NCBI GenBank assembly: GCA_021201035.1
Contig: JAJQFQ010000030.1
Coordinates: 1 to 39,092, forward strand
Length of the DNA: 39,092 bases
Direction: 5' to 3'
From: Clostridiales bacterium
GTDB lineage: Bacteria > Bacillota > Clostridia > Lachnospirales > Lachnospiraceae
A program made the translations under genes and the position numbers. The notes below the pieces were generated by a model. It had not been told where the DNA came from and searched no databases. It worked only from the letters and a program-made list of their open reading frames with translations. This document shows, one piece after another, positions 19,062 to 28,353 of the stretch. Position 1 is the first letter of the stretch. Every line of letters starts with the position of its first letter.

Positions 19062-20075
19062 ATGAGTAATCTGTCTTTGAATGCGATTTTAGTAGATGAC
19101 TGTAGAATCGAATACCGGTTTAATTATGATAATGATTTAAAAAAATATTTTACGGAAAAACCATTTGTTATAGAATTCCCTGAAAGCATAATACATGTTC
19201 CTTATGGTGTGCTTGCCATTCCGTTTGTTGTAAATGTATTACCGATCATTTGGCTGAAAAATGCCAAATTGATAATTCCGGAATTAGATAAAAATTTTTA
19301 CGAATGCATTCCGGAGATAAAACAGGGATATATAAATATGTATCCGGAAGCTGTCTGGAATGGCGAAATCAGTGTAAAGAAAGTTATAGATTGCGAAAAA
19401 GAGATGTCTGAGAATAAATCGGCACTCTTCTTTTCCGGCGGATTAGATGCTACAACTACGGTAATGCGTCATTTTACTGAAAACCCGGAGGCATATGTTA
19501 TCTGGGGATCCGATATAAAATATGCAAACACTGTGGGTTGGAGTAAAATGCACCGGGGTTTGCTTGAAACAGTGAAATATTATGATATGAATTTAAGTGT
19601 GATTCATAGCAGTTTTCGCGAATTTTTAAATGAAGGGATGTTGCATTCCGAATTTTTTGACGTTTTAAAAGATGGTTGGTGGCATGGGGTTCAGCATGGA
19701 ATAGGTATTCTTGGTCATGCGGCTCCGCTCAGTTGGTTGCATAACATTCATTGTTTTTATATTGCGTCTTCCAACTGTCCGGCAGATGGGAAGGTAAGGT
19801 GTGCATCGCACCCGACGATAGATAATCATGTAAGATTCTGCGGATGTCGTATCATTCATGACGGGTATGAACTTAGCCGTCAGGATAAAATCGCGTATGT
19901 AGTAAAACGGCAAGAAGAATTACATGTTAATGTGTTTCTTCATGTTTGTTGGGAATCCGACTCAGGTACAAATTGTTGTCACTGCGAGAAATGTTACCGT
20001 ACGATGGTCGGTTTATGGGCGGAAGGCGTTGAGCCTTATGGTTATGGTTTTTTATATGATGAAAAAAATATTTAA
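19062..20075 (+). CDS. PP-loop (HUP-fold) ATPase-like protein with C-terminal Cys cluster, function unknown
   Basis: 'KSALFFSGGLDATTTVMRHF' resembles SGGxDS PP-loop motifs. C-terminal 'SGTNCCHCEKCYRTMVGLWAEG' is a CxxC/CxKC metal-binding-like cluster. Confidence 0.65.
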   Translation: MSNLSLNAILVDDCRIEYRFNYDNDLKKYFTEKPFVIEFPESIIHVPYGVLAIPFVVNVLPIIWLKNAKLIIPELDKNFYECIPEIKQGYINMYPEAVWNGEISVKKVIDCEKEMSENKSALFFSGGLDATTTVMRHFTENPEAYVIWGSDIKYANTVGWSKMHRGLLETVKYYDMNLSVIHSSFREFLNEGMLHSEFFDVLKDGWWHGVQHGIGILGHAAPLSWLHNIHCFYIASSNCPADGKVRCASHPTIDNHVRFCGCRIIHDGYELSRQDKIAYVVKRQEELHVNVFLHVCWESDSGTNCCHCEKCYRTMVGLWAEGVEPYGYGFLYDEKNI

Positions 20076-21363
20076 AGAAATCTATTCACTCATGGCATTA
20101 AAGTATGATTATCAGGCAAATATCATTCGTCAATGGAAGCATATACAAAAGGCCATTGTAGAAAATTGGGAAACAATATCAGAAAAAAAATATGCAAAGC
20201 ATATTAAATGGATAAAAGGGTTTGATTTTGATGATGTTAAAAGTAATGGCTGCCGTAAACAATACAGAATAAAAATGATATTTAATAAAACTCTGTTATA
20301 TCCAATACGCCGCTTGCATGGAAATCTGCATGAACGCAGAGAGCGTTATAAAGAAAGGGTTTTGCTGGGGCGATATTTAAAAAAATCAACTGGTGAAAAA
20401 ATATTTCTGATTGGAACACCAATACATTCAAATTTAGGTGATAGTGCTATTGTTTTAGCAGAGAGATTATTTTTAGAGAAGTGTGGATTTGACAGGGATA
20501 ATATAAAGGAAATCACGGTAGTTGAATATGACAGATATAATGAGTTGGTTTTGAAATATATACGTGCCAACAACAGTTGTTCCTGTTGTTGGCACGGCGG
20601 CGGAAACATGGGTGATCAGTGGCTTTCAGAAGAGAAATTCCGCCGCCGGGCAATAGAACAGTTATCTGGAAATAAAATGTTTATCTTTCCTCAGACTTTG
20701 TATTATACCAATACAAATCAGGGCGATGCTGAAAAAGAAAGATCTGTTTCATACTATGATAATGACAAGATGATATTGGCTGCAAGGGATTTGATGTCGT
20801 ATAACACAATGATTCATTTATATCCCAATGCCTGTATTTTGGCTGTGCCGGATATTGTACTTTCAATGAAAGCAGAAGATTTTGGCGTGGAGACTCAGGT
20901 TCGCGAACATGTACTTTTATGTATGAGGAAAGATATAGAGTGTTCAATTCCGGATTCTTTAAAAAATGACATTGAAAAGTGCTTGTCTGAACAGGGTATT
21001 ACTTATGAGATGACGGATATGTATTGGGAGGGAAATGTCTCGAAAGAGAAAAGGATGGAGTGTGTAACTGCAAAATTAGAAGAGTTTGCTAAAGCAAGAC
21101 TGGTTATTACAGATCGTCTTCACGGTATGATTTTCTCTGCAATTACGGCTACACCTTGTATTGTTTTTGATAATAACAACCATAAAGTTCAAGGAACATA
21201 TAACTGGATCTCTTATTTGCCATATATTAAATTTGCAAAAACTTTTGAAGACGCAAAAAAATATATTGGTCAGTTGATGGAAATATCTAATTGTAAATAT
21301 GACAATGAACCATTGCAACCGTATTATCAGAAACTCAGAAATGTAATTAGGGGAGAGGAATAA
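20056..21363 (+). CDS. Polysaccharide pyruvyl transferase family protein (second copy in locus)
   Basis: 'IFLIGTPIHSNLGDSAIVLAERLFLEKCG...CWHGGGNMGDQWLSEEKFRRRAIEQ...FIFPQTLYYT...LVITDRLHGMIFSAITATPCIVFDNNNHKVQGTYNWI'. Start refined to ATG 20056. Confidence 0.87.
   Translation: MMKKIFKEIYSLMALKYDYQANIIRQWKHIQKAIVENWETISEKKYAKHIKWIKGFDFDDVKSNGCRKQYRIKMIFNKTLLYPIRRLHGNLHERRERYKERVLLGRYLKKSTGEKIFLIGTPIHSNLGDSAIVLAERLFLEKCGFDRDNIKEITVVEYDRYNELVLKYIRANNSCSCCWHGGGNMGDQWLSEEKFRRRAIEQLSGNKMFIFPQTLYYTNTNQGDAEKERSVSYYDNDKMILAARDLMSYNTMIHLYPNACILAVPDIVLSMKAEDFGVETQVREHVLLCMRKDIECSIPDSLKNDIEKCLSEQGITYEMTDMYWEGNVSKEKRMECVTAKLEEFAKARLVITDRLHGMIFSAITATPCIVFDNNNHKVQGTYNWISYLPYIKFAKTFEDAKKYIGQLMEISNCKYDNEPLQPYYQKLRNVIRGEE
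20563..20596 (+). repeat. Perfect 14-bp inverted repeat with 6-nt loop, inside a CDS
   Basis: cgtgccaacaacag-ttgttc-ctgttgttggcacg. Confidence 0.95.
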
Positions 21364-21366
21364 CAT

Positions 21367-22293
21367 ATGCCAGAAATTAGTGTAATTGTGCCTGTATATA
21401 ATGTCGAGAAGTATCTTCCCCGTTGCATAGAGAGTATTCTGGCACAGACGTTTCAGGATTTTGAATTGATTCTTGTTGACGATGGAAGTCCTGATCACTG
21501 TCCTGATATTTGTGATGAATATGCCGAACGAGATAATCGTATCGTGGTTATTCATCAGAAAAATGCAGGACAGTCAGCAGCAAGAAATGCCGGAATTAGA
21601 AAAGTCCTTGCAGATAATAGAAGTCGATGGGTTGTTTTTGTCGATAGTGACGATATGGTAAAGCCGGATTATCTTAAAAAGTTGATTTTGTGTGCGGAAT
21701 CTACAGGTACAAAGCTGGCTGTGTGTAGTTTTTCACTTGTTTCAGAAGCTGACGAACCGCTTCCGATGAATCTGGTAAATCCGATACCAACAGATTGTTT
21801 GACAGCAACAGATGTTTTAAACAGATTACAGAAATTAAATGGTTGGATGTGGGCAGTTCCCTGGAATAAAATATATCATTGTTCTTTGCTATCGGAATCA
21901 TTTTTCCCTGTTGGAATAGATCATGAGGATGAGTTTATCATTGCACCGTTGATTTGGAATGCACAGAAGATAGGATGTACAGGTGAAGATTTGTATGTAT
22001 ATACTTATATGCGGAAAGACAGTATTATGGGAGCACAGTTGCTGAAAAGCAAATTTGACAAGATGAAGGTGCTTTTCGAAAGATGTAGTTTTTATGAGTC
22101 TATAGGGTTAAATGAACTGATACCATATAATAAAGAAGGTTATCTGAATTTGTTAAAGGAATGCAAAAAAGAAATCAGCAGGTGTCAACAGAAACAAATA
22201 GAATATAAGAAACTTTGGGATGCGAGAAGCAGGTTTTTGCGCATTCCGGGAATAACGATGAAAGATAGGATAAAGTGGTTGTTATGTCGTTAA
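21367..22293 (+). CDS. Glycosyltransferase family 2
   Basis: 'ISVIVPVYNVEKYLPRCIESILAQTFQDFELILVDDGSPDHCPDICDEY...QSAARNAGI...WVVFVDSDD'. Confidence 0.94.
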   Translation: MPEISVIVPVYNVEKYLPRCIESILAQTFQDFELILVDDGSPDHCPDICDEYAERDNRIVVIHQKNAGQSAARNAGIRKVLADNRSRWVVFVDSDDMVKPDYLKKLILCAESTGTKLAVCSFSLVSEADEPLPMNLVNPIPTDCLTATDVLNRLQKLNGWMWAVPWNKIYHCSLLSESFFPVGIDHEDEFIIAPLIWNAQKIGCTGEDLYVYTYMRKDSIMGAQLLKSKFDKMKVLFERCSFYESIGLNELIPYNKEGYLNLLKECKKEISRCQQKQIEYKKLWDARSRFLRIPGITMKDRIKWLLCR

Positions 22294-23267
22294 TAAGTGT
22301 GATTGTTCCGGTATATAAGGTGGAGAAGTACCTTCCTCGTTGTATAGACAGTATTCTTGCTCAGACGTTTCAAAATTTTGAAGTTATTTTGATTGATGAT
22401 GGAAGTCCTGATCATTGTCCTGAGATTTGTGATGAATATGCCGGGAAGGACGATAGAATAACCGTTATTCATCAGGAAAACGGAGGGCTGTCAGCTGCCA
22501 GAAATGCGGGGATCAATTGGGCAGTTGCATATAGCGACAGTGAATGGGTTACTTTTGTTGACAGTGATGATTGGATACATCCAAGAATGCTTGAATTTCT
22601 TTTAAATGCGGCAAAAGTGTTTGATGTAAATATTAGCATGTGCCATTTTGTGAAAACTAATGGTGAGGAACCGATTATTTCGGTATTTAAAGATCCATAT
22701 AGACTGAGTGCTGAAGAAACATGGATTAGCGAACCGGTGCCTGTAGTTGCATGGGGGAAACTTTATAAGAAGAAATGTTTTGATGCTGATTTGAGGTACC
22801 CGGTTGGAAAAATTCATGAAGATCAGTTTGTAACCTATCGATTATTATTCAAAGAAAATGGCATCGCAGTTGTACCTGAACCCTTATATTACTATTATCA
22901 GAATCCGGATGGAATCATGAACAGTCCGTGGACTCCCAGGCGTCTTGACGAGCTGGATGCAATGGAGGAACAGATATTTTTTTTCAAAAAATATGAATAT
23001 TTGCAAGCGTACATGCTTACATGCAGAACATATATTTCAGGGTTGGCAAGTCAGTTACTGAGGCTGCAAAAAGATAATAATTCTAATTTCTTTAAGTATA
23101 AAAGGCATTTGCATTACAAATTGCGAAAGCATATTAGAAAAAATAAAAAAGATTTGCATATGACGCCAAAATCTGACACAGATGTCTGGATTTTTGAGAC
23201 GGCACATCCTGTGAAAATGAAGATTTGGTGGAATATAAAAGCGTTAAAAAGAAAGTTAAAAAACTAA
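22284..23267 (+). CDS. Glycosyltransferase family 2 (close paralog of the preceding gene)
   Basis: 'ISVIVPVYKVEKYLPRCIDSILAQTFQNFEVILIDDGSPDHCPEICDEYAGKDDRITVIHQENGGLSAARNAGI'. Confidence 0.94.
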   Translation: MSLISVIVPVYKVEKYLPRCIDSILAQTFQNFEVILIDDGSPDHCPEICDEYAGKDDRITVIHQENGGLSAARNAGINWAVAYSDSEWVTFVDSDDWIHPRMLEFLLNAAKVFDVNISMCHFVKTNGEEPIISVFKDPYRLSAEETWISEPVPVVAWGKLYKKKCFDADLRYPVGKIHEDQFVTYRLLFKENGIAVVPEPLYYYYQNPDGIMNSPWTPRRLDELDAMEEQIFFFKKYEYLQAYMLTCRTYISGLASQLLRLQKDNNSNFFKYKRHLHYKLRKHIRKNKKDLHMTPKSDTDVWIFETAHPVKMKIWWNIKALKRKLKN

Positions 23268-23291
23268 TTTTTCAAAATTGGAGCGGATAGA

Positions 23292-24164
23292 ATGAATAAT
23301 GGGAAGAAATTAAGGAAAGCATTTATGCTGATGCAATCAATTTTCTTATGTATACGAGATCGTTTTATGCGTTTTGATGATGAACTGTCACTGGTTTGTA
23401 TTGCAAAATATGAGGAAGCATATATCAAGGAATGGATAGATTTTCATTTGTGTGTGGGAATTGATCGCATTTATGTTTATGACAATGACAGTCCGGATTT
23501 AAGGAGGATTCTTCAACCATATATTGAGAAAGGCGTCGTAGTATATAAAGAAATTCATGGAAAGGCAAGACAGTTGGATGCATATAATGATGCGGTTTAT
23601 TTTTTTAAAAACAGGACGCGTTATATGGCATTTCTGGATGTGGACGAATTTCTGGTCTCGGAAGACTTCAATCAATCGTTGAAAAGTGTAATCAGATTGA
23701 TTTTCAGAAAAAAACTGTTATGTGGAGGAATAGCTGTTAACTGGAGAGTATATGGATCATCCGGATACAAAAAAGCTCCTGTGGGTTATGTGATTGAGAA
23801 TTTTTGTTACCGTTGTAAGAATGATGGACAGGGAAATGACTGCATAAAAACGATTGCTAACCCCAGAATGATAAAAAGTTTTGAACATGTTCATTATCCT
23901 GCTTACATATATGGAGTACATAATATTGATGAGTCAGGTAATGTTGTTTATGGCTGGTCAAATCCGGTAGAACAAACAAGACTGATTCGTGTTAATCATT
24001 ATTTTACAAAGTCCGAAGAAGAGTGGATCATGAGACGAAGCAGAGGTAAGGCAGATACCATGGATGATACAGATAAAAGGACATTGGATGAATTCTATTT
24101 ACATGATAATAATGACATTTTGGATGAAATCATGATGCCATATATTCCGATGATAAAAAAGTGA
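23292..24164 (+). CDS. GT92-like glycosyltransferase
   Basis: 'LSLVCIAKYEEAYIKEWIDFHLCVGIDRIYVYDNDSPD...QLDAYNDAVYFFKNRTRYMAFLDVDEFLV' and 'INHYFTKSEEEW'-type C-terminus. Confidence 0.85.
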   Translation: MNNGKKLRKAFMLMQSIFLCIRDRFMRFDDELSLVCIAKYEEAYIKEWIDFHLCVGIDRIYVYDNDSPDLRRILQPYIEKGVVVYKEIHGKARQLDAYNDAVYFFKNRTRYMAFLDVDEFLVSEDFNQSLKSVIRLIFRKKLLCGGIAVNWRVYGSSGYKKAPVGYVIENFCYRCKNDGQGNDCIKTIANPRMIKSFEHVHYPAYIYGVHNIDESGNVVYGWSNPVEQTRLIRVNHYFTKSEEEWIMRRSRGKADTMDDTDKRTLDEFYLHDNNDILDEIMMPYIPMIKK

Positions 24165-24231
24165 GAATACTCTCAGAAAGGACACTAGCCTTAATGAATT
24201 CAGGTATAGATGATAATCAGGAGAATTGAAT

Positions 24232-25104
24232 ATGATCTGTCAAAAACATAAAAATCAAATGGTGGTAATCATCATCATTTTACTTATCCTGACTGGCATC
24301 ATCACCGGTTTACTAAGGTCGAAATACGCCCTGTCGACTTCGTTTTACTGTATCAGATCGGAGAAAATCGAATCCGCTTTTCGGATTCTCCAAATCACAG
24401 ATCTGCACAACAGTGAGTTCGGAGAGGATAATAAACGTTTGGTCTCATTGTCGTCAGAACAGTCACCGGATCTTATCTTAATTACGGGTGATCTGGTAGA
24501 TTACCATTCAGATGATTCCGGTATTGCTGACAGCCTGATTGAAAATCTGACAGAGATAGCGCCGGTATATGTCTCATATGGGAATCATGAAGTAGAGTAT
24601 GAAGAAAATTATAATGCAGATTTAACGGAACTATATGAAGCGGCAGGGGCTGTCGTTCTTGAAAAAAGCTATACAGATATATCTGTGAACAGACAGGAGA
24701 TCCGATTGGGAGGAATTTACGGATATTGTCTTCCCGATGAGCTGGCAACTACAGAAGAGAGATTACAGGAAAGCGATTTCCTTTATGAGTTTCAGGACAC
24801 AGATTTATATACAGTGTTGATGTGTCATATGCCGGTATGTTGGATGAATCAGGGCAGTCTGGATGACTGGTCTGTAGATTGCGTATTATCCGGTCATGTT
24901 CACGGAGGACAGGTAATCATACCATTTATCGGCGGTCTTTATGCGCCGGATCTGGGATGGTTTCCGGGAAAGTTGGAAGGATTATATTACTCTTCCGACG
25001 GGAGTAAGGTAATGGTTTTATCCAGAGGTTTAGGTTCTACTGAAGTGATTCCGCGCTTCAATAATATTCCGGAGATTGTTGTGGTGGATTTTATTCCGGA
25101 TTGA
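24232..25104 (+). CDS. Membrane-anchored calcineurin-like metallophosphoesterase
   Basis: N-terminal TM, then 'RILQITDLHNSEFG', 'DLILITGDLVD', 'PVYVSYGNHEVEY', 'VLSGHVHGGQVIIP'. Confidence 0.9.
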   Translation: MICQKHKNQMVVIIIILLILTGIITGLLRSKYALSTSFYCIRSEKIESAFRILQITDLHNSEFGEDNKRLVSLSSEQSPDLILITGDLVDYHSDDSGIADSLIENLTEIAPVYVSYGNHEVEYEENYNADLTELYEAAGAVVLEKSYTDISVNRQEIRLGGIYGYCLPDELATTEERLQESDFLYEFQDTDLYTVLMCHMPVCWMNQGSLDDWSVDCVLSGHVHGGQVIIPFIGGLYAPDLGWFPGKLEGLYYSSDGSKVMVLSRGLGSTEVIPRFNNIPEIVVVDFIPD

Positions 25105-25134
25105 TCAGGTGATTTGTCAGAGGGGCGATAAAAA

Positions 25135-27072
25135 ATGAGCAAAATACTGATAATTACAAATCATTCGTACATGCTTTGGCAGTTTCGCAGAGAATTGATA
25201 GAGAAGCTTTCAGAATCAAATGAGGTTGTCTTAAGTATGCCGTTTGTCGGACATGAGAATGATTTCAGGGAAATGGGACTGCGATGTATTGAAACCGAGA
25301 TTGATCGCAGAGGAATGAATCCGATAACGGATTTTAAATTGTTTCGCACATATAAAAAAATGATGGAAAAAGAACAGCCGGATCTGGTGATTACTTTTTC
25401 CATTAAGCCGAATATCTATGCCGGTATCACTGCCGGTGAACTGGGTATTCCGTTCTGTGCAAATGTACAGGGTCTCGGCACTGCTTTTCAGAAGCCCGGT
25501 CTTGCGCAATTTGTTACCGCATTTTATAAAATTTCTTTCCGTAATGTTCGAACTGTTTTTTTTGAGAATGAGGAGAATGCCGCTGAGTTTCGAAAGAGAC
25601 ATATTATTCCGAAAGAAAAACAGAAAGTTTTAAAGGGAGCCGGAATTAATCTGGAATCCTATGCATATCAGCCTTATCCGAATAATGAAACGGTGCACTT
25701 TTTGTATTTAGGCAGAATTATGAAAGAAAAGGGCATGGATGAACTTTTTGAAGCTGCGGAGCGTTTGCACAGGAATGGAGAAGCGTTTTTTCTGGATTTA
25801 GTCGGGTTCTATGAGGATACCTATAAGGAACGGGTGAAAAAGCTGGAGGCGGAGGGTATTGCAAAGTTTTATGGATTTCAGGAGAATCCGCGTCCCTGGC
25901 ATACAGCAGCGGACTGTGTGGTGCTTCCAAGCTATCATGAGGGGATGAGTAATGTGTTGCTGGAGGCTGCGGCGACCGGACGGCCGCTGATTACCAGTGA
26001 TATTCCGGGCTGCAGAGAGGCGGTTGATGATGGTGAATCGGGGTTCCTTGTCACAGTGAAGGATTCGAATAGCCTGTATCATGCAATGAAACAGTTTCTT
26101 GCGTTGCGGCGCGAACAAAGAGAGAAGATGGGAATATTGGGCCGTTATAAAATGGAACGTGAATTTCCGAAAGATGCGGTTGTATGGGAAACGATTCAGG
26201 CGCTGGGTATGTCTGAAAAACCGGAGGGGAATCAGATGCGTAATACCGGAGAGGATGAAACTCAGAGTTTACACAGGGAAGAGTATAAAGCGGAGCATTC
26301 CTTAACCGGAAAACAAAAGAAATATCTTCACGTGAAGCGTGCGGCTGACATTATGCTTGCAGGTACGGCCAGCGTTGCATTAGCGCCATTTATGGGGGCG
26401 TTGGCTCTTGCAATTAAGCTGGATTCTCCCGGCCCCGTGCTGTTTAAGCAGAAGCGGGTCGGCAAAGACAAGGAAACTTTTGAAATCTGGAAATTCCGGA
26501 CAATGCGCACGGACACGCCTAAGGATGTTCCGACCCATCTGCTGGAGAATCCGGATACATATATTACCCGCACAGGGCGTTTTATGAGAAAGTATTCTCT
26601 GGATGAACTGCCTCAGTTCTGGCAGGTGCTTACATCGGACTTATCAATTGTCGGACCGCGGCCTGCCCTCTGGAATCAGGATGATCTGATTGCGGAACGT
26701 GATAAATACGGTGCGAACTGTGTGAAACCGGGAATTACCGGCTGGGTACAGGTAAATGGCCGTGATGAACTGGAAATTGATACGAAAGCCAGATTCGATG
26801 GAGAATATGTGAAGCACATGGGTCCGATGATGGATATAAAATGTTTTCTGGCTACCATCGGTGCTGTTTTGTGTCATGACGGCGTTGTAGAAGGCGGCAC
26901 CGGTGAGATGCATAAAGAAGGTGAAAAAACAGGAGACGGTTCAGAAGTGTTTGTTTCTGAAGAAAAGATCAGCAAAGAGATAAAAATGGGGGCAGTTGCA
27001 ACAGGTGCCGCTGCTGCGGCGGGAATCGCTGCTCTGGCGTTGATTGCGAAGTATAGGAAGCGGAAGAAATAA
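25135..27072 (+). CDS. Fusion of a GT4 glycosyltransferase and a monotopic phosphoglycosyl transferase (WcaJ/bacterial sugar transferase), with a C-terminal hydrophobic tail
   Basis: N-half 'YLGRIMKEKGMDELFEAAERL...VVLPSYHEGMSNVLLEAAATGRPLITSDIPGCRE'. C-half 'KRAADIMLAGTASVALAPF...GPVLFKQKRVGKDKETFEIWKFRTMRTD...YSLDELPQFWQVLTSDLSIVGPRPALWNQ'. Confidence 0.93.
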   Translation: MSKILIITNHSYMLWQFRRELIEKLSESNEVVLSMPFVGHENDFREMGLRCIETEIDRRGMNPITDFKLFRTYKKMMEKEQPDLVITFSIKPNIYAGITAGELGIPFCANVQGLGTAFQKPGLAQFVTAFYKISFRNVRTVFFENEENAAEFRKRHIIPKEKQKVLKGAGINLESYAYQPYPNNETVHFLYLGRIMKEKGMDELFEAAERLHRNGEAFFLDLVGFYEDTYKERVKKLEAEGIAKFYGFQENPRPWHTAADCVVLPSYHEGMSNVLLEAAATGRPLITSDIPGCREAVDDGESGFLVTVKDSNSLYHAMKQFLALRREQREKMGILGRYKMEREFPKDAVVWETIQALGMSEKPEGNQMRNTGEDETQSLHREEYKAEHSLTGKQKKYLHVKRAADIMLAGTASVALAPFMGALALAIKLDSPGPVLFKQKRVGKDKETFEIWKFRTMRTDTPKDVPTHLLENPDTYITRTGRFMRKYSLDELPQFWQVLTSDLSIVGPRPALWNQDDLIAERDKYGANCVKPGITGWVQVNGRDELEIDTKARFDGEYVKHMGPMMDIKCFLATIGAVLCHDGVVEGGTGEMHKEGEKTGDGSEVFVSEEKISKEIKMGAVATGAAAAAGIAALALIAKYRKRKK

Positions 27073-28326
27073 ATGAAACCACACGACTTATTCCTGCAGG
27101 CTCTAACCGCCGCATTAAAAAATGAAGAAGTATCCTGGAGCGAAGAATTGTCTCCGCAGACATGGCTCTCGCTGTTCCGGCTGGCGGAAATGCACCACAT
27201 TCTCCCGATGATCTACGGAGCGGTGTACAGCTGTCCGGCCGCCAAAGAGGCTGACCCGAAGCTCTTTTTTTCATATAAACAGCGTACCATTCAGATGGTT
27301 ACGCTGCAGACCATGAAAACCAGTGAATTCCTCAGTCTTTATCAGAAATTGGCCGATGCCGGGATTGCGCCTCTGGTTGTGAAGGGGCTCATTTGCCGGA
27401 ATCTCTATCCGAATCCGGATGATCGGCTTTCCGGGGATGAAGATATTCTCATACCGGATGGTCAGTTCGCGCTGTTTCACAGAGTTATGACGGAAGACGG
27501 CATGGTATGTGCGGATGCGGAGCTCGACATGGAGCAGGCTTACGAAGTGCCCTACGGGAAGCAGGGCAGTCCCATATACATCGAAGCGCATAAGTCCTTA
27601 TTTCCCCCGGAATCGGAGGCATACGGGGATCTGAATCGTTTCTTTTCGGATATCCGGGAACGGGCGGTCGAAGTGTGCGTTGACGGCACGCCGGTTCTGA
27701 CCATGGGATATACAGACCATTTGTTTTATCTGATCTGCCATGCCTATAAGCACCTGCTGCACAGCGGCGTGGGTATCCGGCAGGTGTGTGATATCGCACT
27801 GTTTGCCAATGCATACGGCCGGGAGGTAGACTGGCAGCTTTTGTTAGACCAATGCCGTGAGATTCGCGCGGATCTGTTCACGGCGGCGCTGTTTCGGATC
27901 GGTCGGAAATACCTGACGTTCGATCCGGTGAAATCCTGTTATCCGGAGGAATGGTCTGAGATAAAAGTGGATGAAACGCTGCTGCTGCAGGATCTCCTGG
28001 ATGCCGGTGTGTATGGCGGCGGGTCGATGAGCCGGAAACACAGCAGCAATATGACGCTGCAGGCGGTCGCCGCGCAAAAACAGGGGAAAAAGGCAGGAAG
28101 CGGTGTGCTGAAATCGTTGTTTCCCACGGCAAAAGCGCTGGAAAAGCGCTATCCTTATCTGAAGAAGAAATCGTTTCTGCTTCCGGTTGCGTGGATCAGC
28201 CGGATATGGAATTACAGAAAAGAAACGGGGGAGGGAAGTCATAATGACGCTTCCGAGAGCATTCGAATCGGGGAGCAGCGTCTGGAACTCATGAAACAGT
28301 ACGGGATTTTAGATTCCGGGAAATAG
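27073..28326 (+). CDS. Nucleotidyltransferase family protein (NTP_transf_5-like)
   Basis: 'LAEMHHILPMIYGAVY...LVVKGLICRNLYPNPDDRLSGDEDILIP...YTDHLFYLICHAYKHLLHSGVGIRQVCDIALFANAYGREVDW'. Confidence 0.82.
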   Translation: MKPHDLFLQALTAALKNEEVSWSEELSPQTWLSLFRLAEMHHILPMIYGAVYSCPAAKEADPKLFFSYKQRTIQMVTLQTMKTSEFLSLYQKLADAGIAPLVVKGLICRNLYPNPDDRLSGDEDILIPDGQFALFHRVMTEDGMVCADAELDMEQAYEVPYGKQGSPIYIEAHKSLFPPESEAYGDLNRFFSDIRERAVEVCVDGTPVLTMGYTDHLFYLICHAYKHLLHSGVGIRQVCDIALFANAYGREVDWQLLLDQCREIRADLFTAALFRIGRKYLTFDPVKSCYPEEWSEIKVDETLLLQDLLDAGVYGGGSMSRKHSSNMTLQAVAAQKQGKKAGSGVLKSLFPTAKALEKRYPYLKKKSFLLPVAWISRIWNYRKETGEGSHNDASESIRIGEQRLELMKQYGILDSGK

Positions 28327-28353
28327 CGTGTGTGCGAAGGAGACCTTTATTTT

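Noticed and set aside
24370-24388. Inverted repeat gaatccg-ctttt-cggattc in the metallophosphoesterase CDS
   Set aside because: Only 7-bp arms inside a coding region and no T tract; plausible by chance.
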